Positions 1 to 5,137 of a stretch of 7,710 nucleotides of DNA are shown piece by piece (positions within the stretch are counted from its first letter, which is position 1; each line of letters opens with the position of its first letter). Source of the DNA: JBIOJM01 sp044450785 (lineage in GTDB: Bacteria; Planctomycetota; Planctomycetia; Isosphaerales; Isosphaeraceae); contig JBIOJM010000422.1 in the NCBI GenBank assembly GCA_044450785.1, positions 1 to 7,710 of the forward strand. The letters are read 5' to 3'. A model generated the notes under the pieces. It ran no database searches and had not been told where the DNA came from. It was given only the letters and a program-made list of their open reading frames with translations. The position numbers and the translations under genes are program-made.

Positions 1-2
1 GG

Positions 3-89
3 TATGTGGGACGACTTCGAGTAGCGGACTTGGACCGGCGAGTGCCGGGTTTGCTGGTGGTCTTCAGCGAGAAGTCTCGTATTCTTTAG
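3..89 (+). CDS. Possible C-terminal tail of an upstream gene (partial)
   Basis: The third frame is open from the window edge to a TAG at 87-89. It gives about 28 residues ending in LLVVFSEKSRIL, with a hydrophobic strand-like stretch and GC-leaning third positions. The stop abuts the heptamer repeat at 90, just as the cysK stop abuts its own repeat. This favours a genuine gene end, but the piece is too short to name a family. A competing choice is the first frame, which ends in an acidic GMWDDFE at a TAG at 22-24. Which frame is real cannot be settled without upstream sequence. Confidence 0.3.
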   Translation, partial: YVGRLRVADLDRRVPGLLVVFSEKSRIL

Positions 90-127
90 CCAAGGACCAA
101 GGACCAAGGACAAAGGACCAATGACCA
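90..127 (+). repeat. Tandem heptamer repeat, CCAAGGA type
   Basis: Three perfect CCAAGGA copies (90-96, 97-103, 104-110) are followed by two one-base variants, CAAAGGA (111-117) and CCAATGA (118-124), and a partial CCA. The array begins directly after a TAG codon. Its reverse complement is the GTCCTTG array found just after the cysK stop at 1414-1441. Short tandem heptanucleotide repeats between genes are known from cyanobacteria and other bacteria; their role is mostly unclear. Here the copies could pair across cysK in RNA or DNA, but no function is shown. Confidence 0.85.
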
Positions 128-151
128 CTATTCAAGTTGTCCCGGAGGTTC

Positions 152-259
152 ATGATGATTATCATGATCGAGAAGCTGGCACGTGCGGGTGTTCTTGATC
201 CGGATCGGTGAGAGGTGGCCGCCGCTTTCAATGAGCTTCTCAATGGGAAGACCTGGTGA
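152..259 (+). pseudogene. Small reading frame interrupted by an in-frame TGA
   Basis: A GGAGG at 144-148 lies 3 nt before ATG 152 and 6 nt before ATG 155. The frame reads MMIIMIEKLARAGVLDPDR to a TGA at 209-211. The same frame then continues EVAAAFNELLNGKTW to a second TGA at 257-259. Both halves look like amphipathic, charged, ordinary bacterial protein, and together they would make about 36 residues. Possible readings are a small gene broken by a nonsense mutation, a sequencing error, a 19-residue leader peptide ahead of cysK, chance, or much less likely UGA recoding. The start codons sit inside the 7-bp inverted repeat 150-156/161-167, which could occlude them in RNA. No family is recognised. 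Confidence 0.25.
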
Positions 260-277
260 CTGATCGTGCCGGGATCA

Positions 278-381
278 CCCCCCCTGGCCCCCCCTTCGCA
301 AGGGGGGGAAAAAACGGCGCAACGAATTCGGGATGAGCTCGCAGCTTGTGCAAGCAACTTTTCATCACCCCAGGGGGGGGG
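278..381. repeat. Nested C-run/G-run inverted repeat with G9 tract
   Basis: A perfect 9-bp hairpin is formed by C7-TT (288-296) and AA-G7 (300-308) around a CGC loop. It is enclosed by a perfect 10-bp outer pair: CCCCCCCTGG at 278-287 and its reverse complement CCAGGGGGGG at 370-379, which is part of a G9 run (373-381). Translated, such GC hairpins give the proline/glycine-rich PPLAPPSQGG-type strings that recur as spurious proteins in many genomes, so this is probably a dispersed intergenic element. The hairpin is followed by A6, not T, on the plus strand, so it is not a plus-strand intrinsic terminator. Confidence 0.7.
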
Positions 382-426
382 CTCCGTACCGAGGGGCTTG
401 GTCGACCGGTTTTTCAGAATTGTTTC

Positions 427-432
427 GGGAGG
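427..432 (+). promoter_or_regulatory. Ribosome binding site deciding the cysK start
   Basis: GGGAGG lies 9 nt upstream of the GTG at 442. It is the only strong Shine-Dalgarno match near the start of the conserved cysteine synthase sequence. It places the start at GTG 442 rather than at an upstream in-frame GTG or similar codon. Confidence 0.65.
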
Positions 433-441
433 AAACAAGTC

Positions 442-1413
442 GTGGCGACTGCGGAACCGACTTTCATCCGTGGGCGGATCTACGATGACATCACACAGAC
501 AGTCGGCAACACGCCGCTGATTCGACTGCGACGAGTCGCGAGCGGCTCTCAGGCGGACGTGGTCGCGAAGCTGGAGAGCTTCAACCCGCTCTGGTCGGTC
601 AAGGACCGGATCGGCGTGGCGATGATCAACGCGGCTGAAGCCCAGGGTCGAATCACCAAGGACACCGTCATCGTCGAGCCCACCAGTGGGAATACGGGGA
701 TTGCGCTCGCGTTTACCTGCGCGGCCCGGGGCTACCGACTGGTCGTGACCATGCCCGAAAGCATGAGCCTGGAGCGTCGTCGTCTGCTCAAAGCGCTAGG
801 GGCCGAGATTGTGCTGACGCCGGCCGCCGAGGGGATGCCGGGTGCGGTCCGCAAGGCTGAGGAGCTGGTCAAGGTTACGGCGAATGCGTTCATGCCCCAG
901 CAGTTCAAGAATCCGGCCAACCCCGAGATCCACCGCCGCACGACCGCCGAGGAGATCTGGCGCGACACCGACGGCAAGATCGACATTCTGGTCAGCGGAG
1001 TCGGCACCGGCGGCACGATCACCGGCTGCGGCGAGGTTTTGAAGAGCCGCAAGCCTTCGGTCACGATCGTCGCGGTCGAGCCGGCCAATTCGCCGGTCAT
1101 CGGCCAGTTGCGGAGGAAGGAACCGCTCCGTCCCGGCCCGCACAAGATTCAGGGCCTGGGAGCGGGATTCATCCCTGACGTCCTGAATCCGTCGATCATC
1201 GACGACGTGGTGACCGTACGTGACGAGGAGTCGTTCGAGATGACTCGCAGGCTGGCTCGCGAGGAAGGCATCCTGGGCGGCATATCCAGCGGCGCGGCCG
1301 TGGTAGGGGCGGTCCAGGTCGCCTCTCGGCCGGAGAATGCCGGTAAGCTCCTCGTCGTCGTGCTACCGGATCTGGGCGAACGCTATCTCTCCACGCCCTT
1401 GTTCCCCGAGTAG
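442..1413 (+). CDS. cysK: Cysteine synthase (O-acetylserine sulfhydrylase), PLP-dependent
   Basis: This cytoplasmic enzyme makes L-cysteine from O-acetylserine and sulfide, the last step of sulfur assimilation. The 323-residue product is close to the usual 300-325. The family motifs appear in order: the TVGNTPLIRL N-terminal segment (residues 20-29); SVKDR with the PLP Schiff-base lysine K54; EPTSGNTG (79-86), the substrate-binding loop; GTGGTITG (188-195), the PLP phosphate-binding glycine loop; the KIQGLGAGFIP segment; and GISSG (280-284) near the pyridine-binding site. GTG 442 was chosen for its GGGAGG site and because upstream residues are not conserved-looking. A JAMM protease gene follows 76 nt downstream, so a CysM-like enzyme using a thiocarboxylated carrier protein is an alternative. 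SVKDRIG and the overall length favour CysK, but sulfur-donor choice cannot be read with certainty. Confidence 0.95.
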   Translation: MATAEPTFIRGRIYDDITQTVGNTPLIRLRRVASGSQADVVAKLESFNPLWSVKDRIGVAMINAAEAQGRITKDTVIVEPTSGNTGIALAFTCAARGYRLVVTMPESMSLERRRLLKALGAEIVLTPAAEGMPGAVRKAEELVKVTANAFMPQQFKNPANPEIHRRTTAEEIWRDTDGKIDILVSGVGTGGTITGCGEVLKSRKPSVTIVAVEPANSPVIGQLRRKEPLRPGPHKIQGLGAGFIPDVLNPSIIDDVVTVRDEESFEMTRRLAREEGILGGISSGAAVVGAVQVASRPENAGKLLVVVLPDLGERYLSTPLFPE

Positions 1414-1441
1414 GTCCTTGGTCCTTGGTCTTTGGCCAGTG
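1414..1441 (-). repeat. Heptamer repeat, GTCCTTG type, inverted relative to 90-127
   Basis: GTCCTTG (1414-1420) and GTCCTTG (1421-1427) are followed by the variants GTCTTTG (1428-1434) and GCCAGTG (1435-1441). The array begins on the base after the cysK TAG stop. It is the reverse complement of the CCAAGGA array at 90-127, so the two arrays form an inverted pair about 1.3 kb apart with cysK between them. Placement right after a stop codon could mean a role in mRNA 3' ends, or merely insertion where it does no harm. Confidence 0.8.
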
Positions 1442-1489
1442 ACGTCCGGGTGTCCACCGTTTTCGTGAGCACCTCTCCAGGAAGGTCGA

Positions 1490-2233
1490 ATGACGGCCGA
1501 CGTGCCCGCGGCGGAGCCCTTGCTGATTCCCCGCGATATCCACGACGAGATGGTGGCGCATTGTGTGCGTGAAGCACCACTGGAGTGTTGCGGAATCCTG
1601 GGCGGCATACCGCCGCGAGTGTCGTCGTTTCATCCGATGCGCAATGTGGCCGCCACCGAGGGGTGTGAGCTGCGATTGATGTCCTCGGTGAAGGACGTAA
1701 GTGACATCCCGACAGGGGGCAAAGATCTGATCATCGTGGCCGCCCTGGATCGTGTGCTCCATTTCCGCGTGTTCGACGGTTATGGCAAGGTGGTCGTGGA
1801 CACCGATGAAACGACGCTGACGCAACAAGCCCGGCAAATCGAAGATCTCAGGATGCTACTTGTGGGCTTGTGGCCTCCAAACGAGCTTGCCGGAAGCGAG
1901 AAAAGCCGGGTCATCACCGCTGTCACGTCGATTGTCGGTCACAGCCGCAGCGAGACTCGATACGACGCCGATCGAAGTGATTTGATCGCCGCCGTCGTCG
2001 CCTTGCGCCAGCGCGGAGCGGAGATCCTGGCGATCTACCACTCGCATCCGCGCTCGGAGGCGGTCCCCAGCGCGACCGACCTGCGGGACAACCACTATGG
2101 CCCGTTGCCGCGGATCATCGTGTCGCTCAAGGGTGATTCACCCGAGGTCCGCGTCTGGCAGCTCGATTCGGACTCGTTCGTCGAGCTCACCTGGCAGATC
2201 ATCGAGCCGGCCGGCCGAAACGCCGGCGCTTGA
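1490..2233 (+). CDS. JAMM/MPN+ (Mov34/PAD-1) metalloprotease with an in-frame inserted domain
   Basis: This is a zinc isopeptidase-like protein of the JAMM family. Bacterial members cleave ubiquitin-like sulfur-carrier adducts or process small proteins. The 247-residue product holds the full motif: E32 in APLECCGILGG, then H184-S-H186-P, S194 and D197, matching HSH-x7-S-x2-D. Usual bacterial JAMM proteins are about 140-160 residues. Here residues 1-55 and 154-247 make such a domain, and residues 56-153 are an extra block (separate entry). AGGAAGG at 1479-1485 precedes ATG 1490. Its place right after cysK recalls mycobacterial Mec, which releases cysteine from CysO, so a role in cysteine synthesis is plausible but inferred. 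The insert falls between N52-V-A-A and S154-E-T-R-Y, where related MPN+ proteins have a loop before the helix leading to the HxH strand. Whether the protein folds and is active is open. Confidence 0.85.
   Translation: MTADVPAAEPLLIPRDIHDEMVAHCVREAPLECCGILGGIPPRVSSFHPMRNVAATEGCELRLMSSVKDVSDIPTGGKDLIIVAALDRVLHFRVFDGYGKVVVDTDETTLTQQARQIEDLRMLLVGLWPPNELAGSEKSRVITAVTSIVGHSRSETRYDADRSDLIAAVVALRQRGAEILAIYHSHPRSEAVPSATDLRDNHYGPLPRIIVSLKGDSPEVRVWQLDSDSFVELTWQIIEPAGRNAGA
1655..1948 (+). mobile_element. In-frame inserted repeat-like domain within the JAMM gene
   Basis: The 294-nt block encodes residues 56-153 and interrupts an otherwise standard JAMM domain. It has its own methionine (ATG 1679, MSSVKDVSDIP...), a predicted beta-hairpin rich in hydrophobics (KDLIIVAALDRVLHFRVF, then GKVVVDTDE), and a helix (TLTQQARQIEDLRMLLVGLW) followed by SEKSRVITAVTSIVGHS. 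From memory, near-identical stretches (VLHFR.FDG.GKVVVDTDE, QARQIEDLR, SLWPP.EL, RVITAVTSIVGH) recur as short hypothetical proteins and as parts of unrelated proteins in Planctomycetes and some other bacteria. That suggests a dispersed element. The length is a multiple of three, so the frame is kept. ACCGAG (1655-1660) and AGCGAG (1949-1954) match at 5 of 6 bases and may be a decayed target duplication. Several codons (AAA, GTA, CTA, CAA, CCA) are less GC-biased than the flanks. Exact ends are estimates. Confidence 0.6.
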
Positions 2234-2235
2234 GG

Positions 2236-2279
2236 TTGCAAGCTCGCCCGCGCGAGCACTAAACTAGAGGTCGTTTTTT
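2236..2279 (+). promoter_or_regulatory. GC-rich dyad with possible ndk promoter, or weak terminator
   Basis: A perfect 6-bp stem GCTCGC/GCGAGC (2242-2247, 2252-2257) with a CCGC loop lies just after the JAMM stop. A T6 run follows at 2274-2279, 16 nt past the stem, which is too far for a classic intrinsic terminator. TTGCAA (2236-2241) and TAAACT (2260-2265), each 4 of 6 to sigma70 consensus with 18 nt between them, could instead drive ndk. The dyad would then occupy the spacer like an operator. Either reading is tentative. Confidence 0.3.
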
Positions 2280-2313
2280 ACCCATACCAAATCTGGGAAC
2301 GACTTTGAGTTTT

Positions 2314-2769
2314 ATGCAACGTACACTGATCATATTCAAACCCGATTGCGTCCAGCGCCGGTTGGTCGGTTCGATCCTCGAGCGATTCGAAGCCAAGGGC
2401 CTGCGGATCGCGGCGCTGAAATTGATCCTCGTCGATCGCGGCCTGGCCGAGCGCCATTACGCCGAGCACCAGGGGAAGCCCTTTTTCGGGGGGCTGATCG
2501 AGTTCATCACCAGCGCGCCCGTGGTTGTCGGTGTGCTCGAGGGGAACGAGGCGATCGCGGTGGTGCGGAACATGCTGGGGGCGACGAACGGCGCGGCAGC
2601 CGCGCCGGGGACGGTGCGCGGTGATTTCTCGATCAGCCGGCAGAACAATCTCGTCCACGGCAGTGATAGCCCCGAATCGGCCCAGCGCGAGATCGCGCTC
2701 TGGTTCCGGCCCGCGGAGCTGGTCGACTATCAACTGGCGGGGAGCGAGTGGGTCCTGGGCGAAGTGTGA
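2314..2769 (+). CDS. ndk: Nucleoside diphosphate kinase
   Basis: The enzyme moves the gamma phosphate of ATP to other nucleoside and deoxynucleoside diphosphates through a phosphohistidine, keeping NTP and dNTP pools balanced in the cytoplasm. The product opens with RTLIIFKPD, the conserved first strand and phosphate-contacting lysine region. It contains the NxLGATNG.A..GT(V)RGDF segment and ends its core with NNLVHGSDS, where H115 is the catalytic histidine. At 151 residues it is a little longer than the usual 130-150. ATG 2314 gives the typical M-QRTLI start. A TTG at 2305 in the same frame has a better spaced GGGA (2295-2298) and would add three residues (MSF). The gene lies 38 nt before the small membrane protein gene and may start the ligA transcript, a sensible grouping of dNTP supply with DNA joining. 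Confidence 0.96.
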   Translation: MQRTLIIFKPDCVQRRLVGSILERFEAKGLRIAALKLILVDRGLAERHYAEHQGKPFFGGLIEFITSAPVVVGVLEGNEAIAVVRNMLGATNGAAAAPGTVRGDFSISRQNNLVHGSDSPESAQREIALWFRPAELVDYQLAGSEWVLGEV

Positions 2770-2807
2770 TTTGAGCAGGCTCCCTGTCCTAACGAATCAT
2801 CGGTGAG

Positions 2808-3107
2808 ATGAACACACGCCCGAGGAAACGCGAGATTTTCGCGAATCCGTTTTTCGCCGTGATGATGGCCACGAGCGTCGTGTTCGTGCTGACGGTGCTC
2901 GCCTACCTGGTCAGCCCATACGTGCTCCAGCCGGCCGATGCCGTCGCGGCGCAGGCCCCGGGCTCCGTCGCGGCGGCCGAATGGCTCGACCGCAACGCCC
3001 CGGCGGCCCTGGCCGTCGAATTCGTCGTCATGCTCGTGACGGGGGTCGTGGCGATGGCGACCGACCGTTGGTTCACGAGTCGGTCCAAACCGAAACCGCC
3101 CGCGTGA
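2808..3107 (+). CDS. Small two-helix membrane protein, function unknown
   Basis: The family is not recognised. The 99-residue product has a basic N-terminus (MNTRPRKREI), a first membrane helix at about residues 14-37 (PFFAVMMATSVVFVLTVLAY and on), an alanine-rich non-basic loop at about 38-64, and a second helix at about 65-86. It ends in a basic tail, RSKPKPPA. By the positive-inside rule both ends face the cytoplasm and the loop lies outside. Codon use is GC-rich as in the neighbours, supporting a real gene. Its TGA (3105-3107) overlaps the GAGG site for ligA, with 8 nt between stop and next start, so the two genes are probably cotranscribed and perhaps translationally coupled. Only a weak GGTGAG abuts ATG 2808. 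Nothing ties it functionally to DNA ligase. Confidence 0.75.
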   Translation: MNTRPRKREIFANPFFAVMMATSVVFVLTVLAYLVSPYVLQPADAVAAQAPGSVAAAEWLDRNAPAALAVEFVVMLVTGVVAMATDRWFTSRSKPKPPA

Positions 3108-3115
3108 GGCTGTCC

Positions 3116-5137
3116 ATGACACACAAGGAGATCGAGCACGAGATCACCCGGCTTCGGACCGAGCTGAATCGTCATAATTATCTTTATTATGTCGAGGCCC
3201 AGCCGGCGATCAGCGACCGCGAGTACGACAGGATGATGATCCGGCTGGCGGAGCTCGAGGCTCAGCACCCCGAGCTGATGACACCGGATAGCCCGACGCA
3301 GCGCGTGGGCGGCGAGCCTGTGGGCAGCTTCGCGACGGTTTGCCACGCGGTCCCGATGCTGTCGATCGACAACACGTACTCCTATGGTGAGCTCCGCGAG
3401 TGGGATGTGCGGGTGCGCAAGGGGCTGAACCGCGACGAGCCTCTAAGATACGTCGTCGAGCTGAAGGTCGACGGCGTGGCCGTGTCACTTCGCTACGAGC
3501 ATGGCAAGCTGGTGCTGGGCTCGACCCGGGGCGACGGTGAGCGGGGCGACGACATCACGGCGAACCTGAAGACGGTGCGCGAGGTCCCGCTTGCCCTCCA
3601 GGGCCGCACTCCCCCATTGCTCGAGGTCCGGGGCGAGGTGTACATGCCCAATTCGGAGCTGGTCCGGCTCAACGAGCTGCGCCGCGCGAGCGACGAGGTC
3701 CCGTTCGCGAACCCCCGAAATTCCACAGCCGGCTCGCTCAAGCTGCTCGATTCCCGGCTCTGTGCGCAGCGGCAGCTCCGGTTCATCTCGCACGGACTGG
3801 GCGAATACCAGGGGATCGACGAATCGTCGTATTTCGCGCTCACCCAGTTGATGAAGCGCTGGGGCATCCCGGTCAGCCCGTACACGAGCTGCTACGACTC
3901 GATCGAGCAAGTGATCGAACACGCGGAGCGCTGGAGCGATCAGCGGAACACGCTCGATTTCCAGACAGACGGCCTGGTGGTGAAGGTCGATGATCTCAAT
4001 CAGCGCGAGCGGCTAGGCGCGCGGAGCAAGAGCCCGCGCTGGACGATCGCCTTCAAGTACGAAGCCGAGCAGGCCGTTACGAAGCTACTGGGAATCAACG
4101 TCCAGGTCGGAAAGACGGGCAAGCTAACCCCGGTGGCTGATCTCGAGCCGGTCGTCCTGGCCGGCACGACCGTGAAGCGGGCCACCCTGCACAACGCGGA
4201 TGAGCTTGCGCGGAAGGACATCAAGATCGGCGACGCCGTCGTCATTCAGAAGGCGGGCGAGATCATCCCCCAGGTCGTTCGGGTCGAGACGGGCGCGCGG
4301 AAGGGGACCGAGCGGGCGTTCCATTTCCCCCAGACCTGCCCCAGTTGCGGTGCACCCGTGGAACGGTCGGGCGACGAGGTCGATTATTACTGCACCAATC
4401 CTCCCTCCCGATGCCGAGACCAGCTCAAGGAGTGGCTCCGCTGGTATGCTCACCGCGATGCCATGGACATCGACGGCCTGGGCGAGAAGCTGATCGACCA
4501 GCTCGTGGAAAAGAAGCTGGTGACCAACCTCGCCGACCTGTATCGTCTCGACGCGCCGACGCTCGCCGGCCTCGAGCGGATGGGCAAGAAATCGGCCGAC
4601 AACCTGGTGCACGAGCTGGATGTCAGCAAGGGGCGGACTCTCGACCGGCTGCTCACGGGTTTGACCATCCGCCACGTGGGCACGCGAATGGCCGAGGTCA
4701 TCGCCGCGCGGGTCCAGACCCTGGATCAGCTCCGCGGCATGACCCTACCCGAGCTCGAATCGATCCCCGAAGTCGGCCCGATCGTCGCGGCCAGCGTCCA
4801 CGACTATTTCCGGGACTCCGAAAACCAGCAACTGCTCGACGACCTTGCCGCGGTGGGCGTGCACCCTGAACCCTTCCAACCGCCTCTGAGCAGCGGCGGA
4901 AAGCTCGTCTTCGCCGGCAAGACGTTTGTGCTGACGGGCACCCTCCCCAAGCGGTCCCGCGCCGAGGCCGAGACGTTGATCAAGCAGCACGGCGGCAAGG
5001 TCAGCGGCTCGGTCTCGAAGATGACCAGCTACGTCCTCGCGGGCGAGGACCCCGGCAGCAAGATCGAAAAGGCGCGGCAACTCGGCATTGCGGTGATCGA
5101 CGAGGCTGAACTCGAACGAATGGCCGAGGTCGCATGA
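3116..5137 (+). CDS. ligA: NAD-dependent DNA ligase
   Basis: This enzyme seals nicks in duplex DNA during replication and repair, using NAD+ as adenylate donor. The 673-residue product matches the family (E. coli LigA is 671). The Ia domain (about 1-65) has the NYLYYVEAQPAISDREYD NMN-binding segment. Adenylation follows with K117 in ELKVDG, then GSTRGDGERGDD and WTIAFKYEAE with K314. The OB fold has VQVGKTGKLTPVADLEPV. A zinc finger uses C408, C411, C426 and C433, one residue wider between the last two cysteines than in E. coli. Helix-hairpin-helix repeats span about 440-590 and a BRCT domain about 595-673. ATG 3116 was chosen because GAGG (3106-3109) precedes it and MTHKEIEHEI matches the usual N-terminus. 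The frame stays open upstream to 2981, but that part overlaps the preceding gene. The stop overlaps the next start as ATGA. Confidence 0.98.
   Translation: MTHKEIEHEITRLRTELNRHNYLYYVEAQPAISDREYDRMMIRLAELEAQHPELMTPDSPTQRVGGEPVGSFATVCHAVPMLSIDNTYSYGELREWDVRVRKGLNRDEPLRYVVELKVDGVAVSLRYEHGKLVLGSTRGDGERGDDITANLKTVREVPLALQGRTPPLLEVRGEVYMPNSELVRLNELRRASDEVPFANPRNSTAGSLKLLDSRLCAQRQLRFISHGLGEYQGIDESSYFALTQLMKRWGIPVSPYTSCYDSIEQVIEHAERWSDQRNTLDFQTDGLVVKVDDLNQRERLGARSKSPRWTIAFKYEAEQAVTKLLGINVQVGKTGKLTPVADLEPVVLAGTTVKRATLHNADELARKDIKIGDAVVIQKAGEIIPQVVRVETGARKGTERAFHFPQTCPSCGAPVERSGDEVDYYCTNPPSRCRDQLKEWLRWYAHRDAMDIDGLGEKLIDQLVEKKLVTNLADLYRLDAPTLAGLERMGKKSADNLVHELDVSKGRTLDRLLTGLTIRHVGTRMAEVIAARVQTLDQLRGMTLPELESIPEVGPIVAASVHDYFRDSENQQLLDDLAAVGVHPEPFQPPLSSGGKLVFAGKTFVLTGTLPKRSRAEAETLIKQHGGKVSGSVSKMTSYVLAGEDPGSKIEKARQLGIAVIDEAELERMAEVA

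Larger units (their letters stand above)
128..441. other. Non-coding, structure-rich leader region upstream of cysK
   Basis: No confident gene lies here. In order it holds: an inverted repeat TCATGAT-GATT-ATCATGA (150-167); a small frame interrupted by TGA (152-259); a C7/G7 hairpin with nested outer arms (278-379) running into a G9 tract (373-381); a small dyad GCTTG-TG-CAAGC (344-355); and the cysK ribosome binding site (427-432). No convincing sigma70-type promoter pair was identified. A frame open from 346 runs into cysK, but its first 32 residues are unlike a cysteine synthase and include translation of the G tract, so it is treated as untranslated. Confidence 0.6.

Noticed and set aside
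90..127. CRISPR-like array
   Set aside because: The units are 7 bp in direct tandem with no spacers and no cas genes.
288..313. Intrinsic terminator for an upstream gene
   Set aside because: The strong hairpin is followed by A6 on the plus strand. T6 would precede rather than follow the hairpin on the minus strand, so neither strand fits.
64..438. 124-codon minus-strand frame upstream of cysK
   Set aside because: It is made by translating the heptamer repeat and the C/G hairpin, which yields the familiar spurious FSPPCEGGARGG-like string. There is no ribosome site or family match.
346..441. Upstream extension of cysK
   Set aside because: The added 32 residues translate a G9 tract and have no cysteine synthase features. 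The GGGAGG at 427-432 fits GTG 442.
1649..1948. GCCGC (1649-1653) and GCCGC (1944-1948) as target duplication of the insert in the JAMM gene
   Set aside because: The copies are 295 bp apart, so excising on them would shift the JAMM frame. The ACCGAG/AGCGAG pair, 294 bp apart, is compatible with the frame but imperfect.
2981..3115. Upstream extension of ligA
   Set aside because: It overlaps the small membrane protein gene and gives an Arg/Gly-rich sequence unlike any LigA N-terminus. ATG 3116 has a ribosome site and the conserved start.
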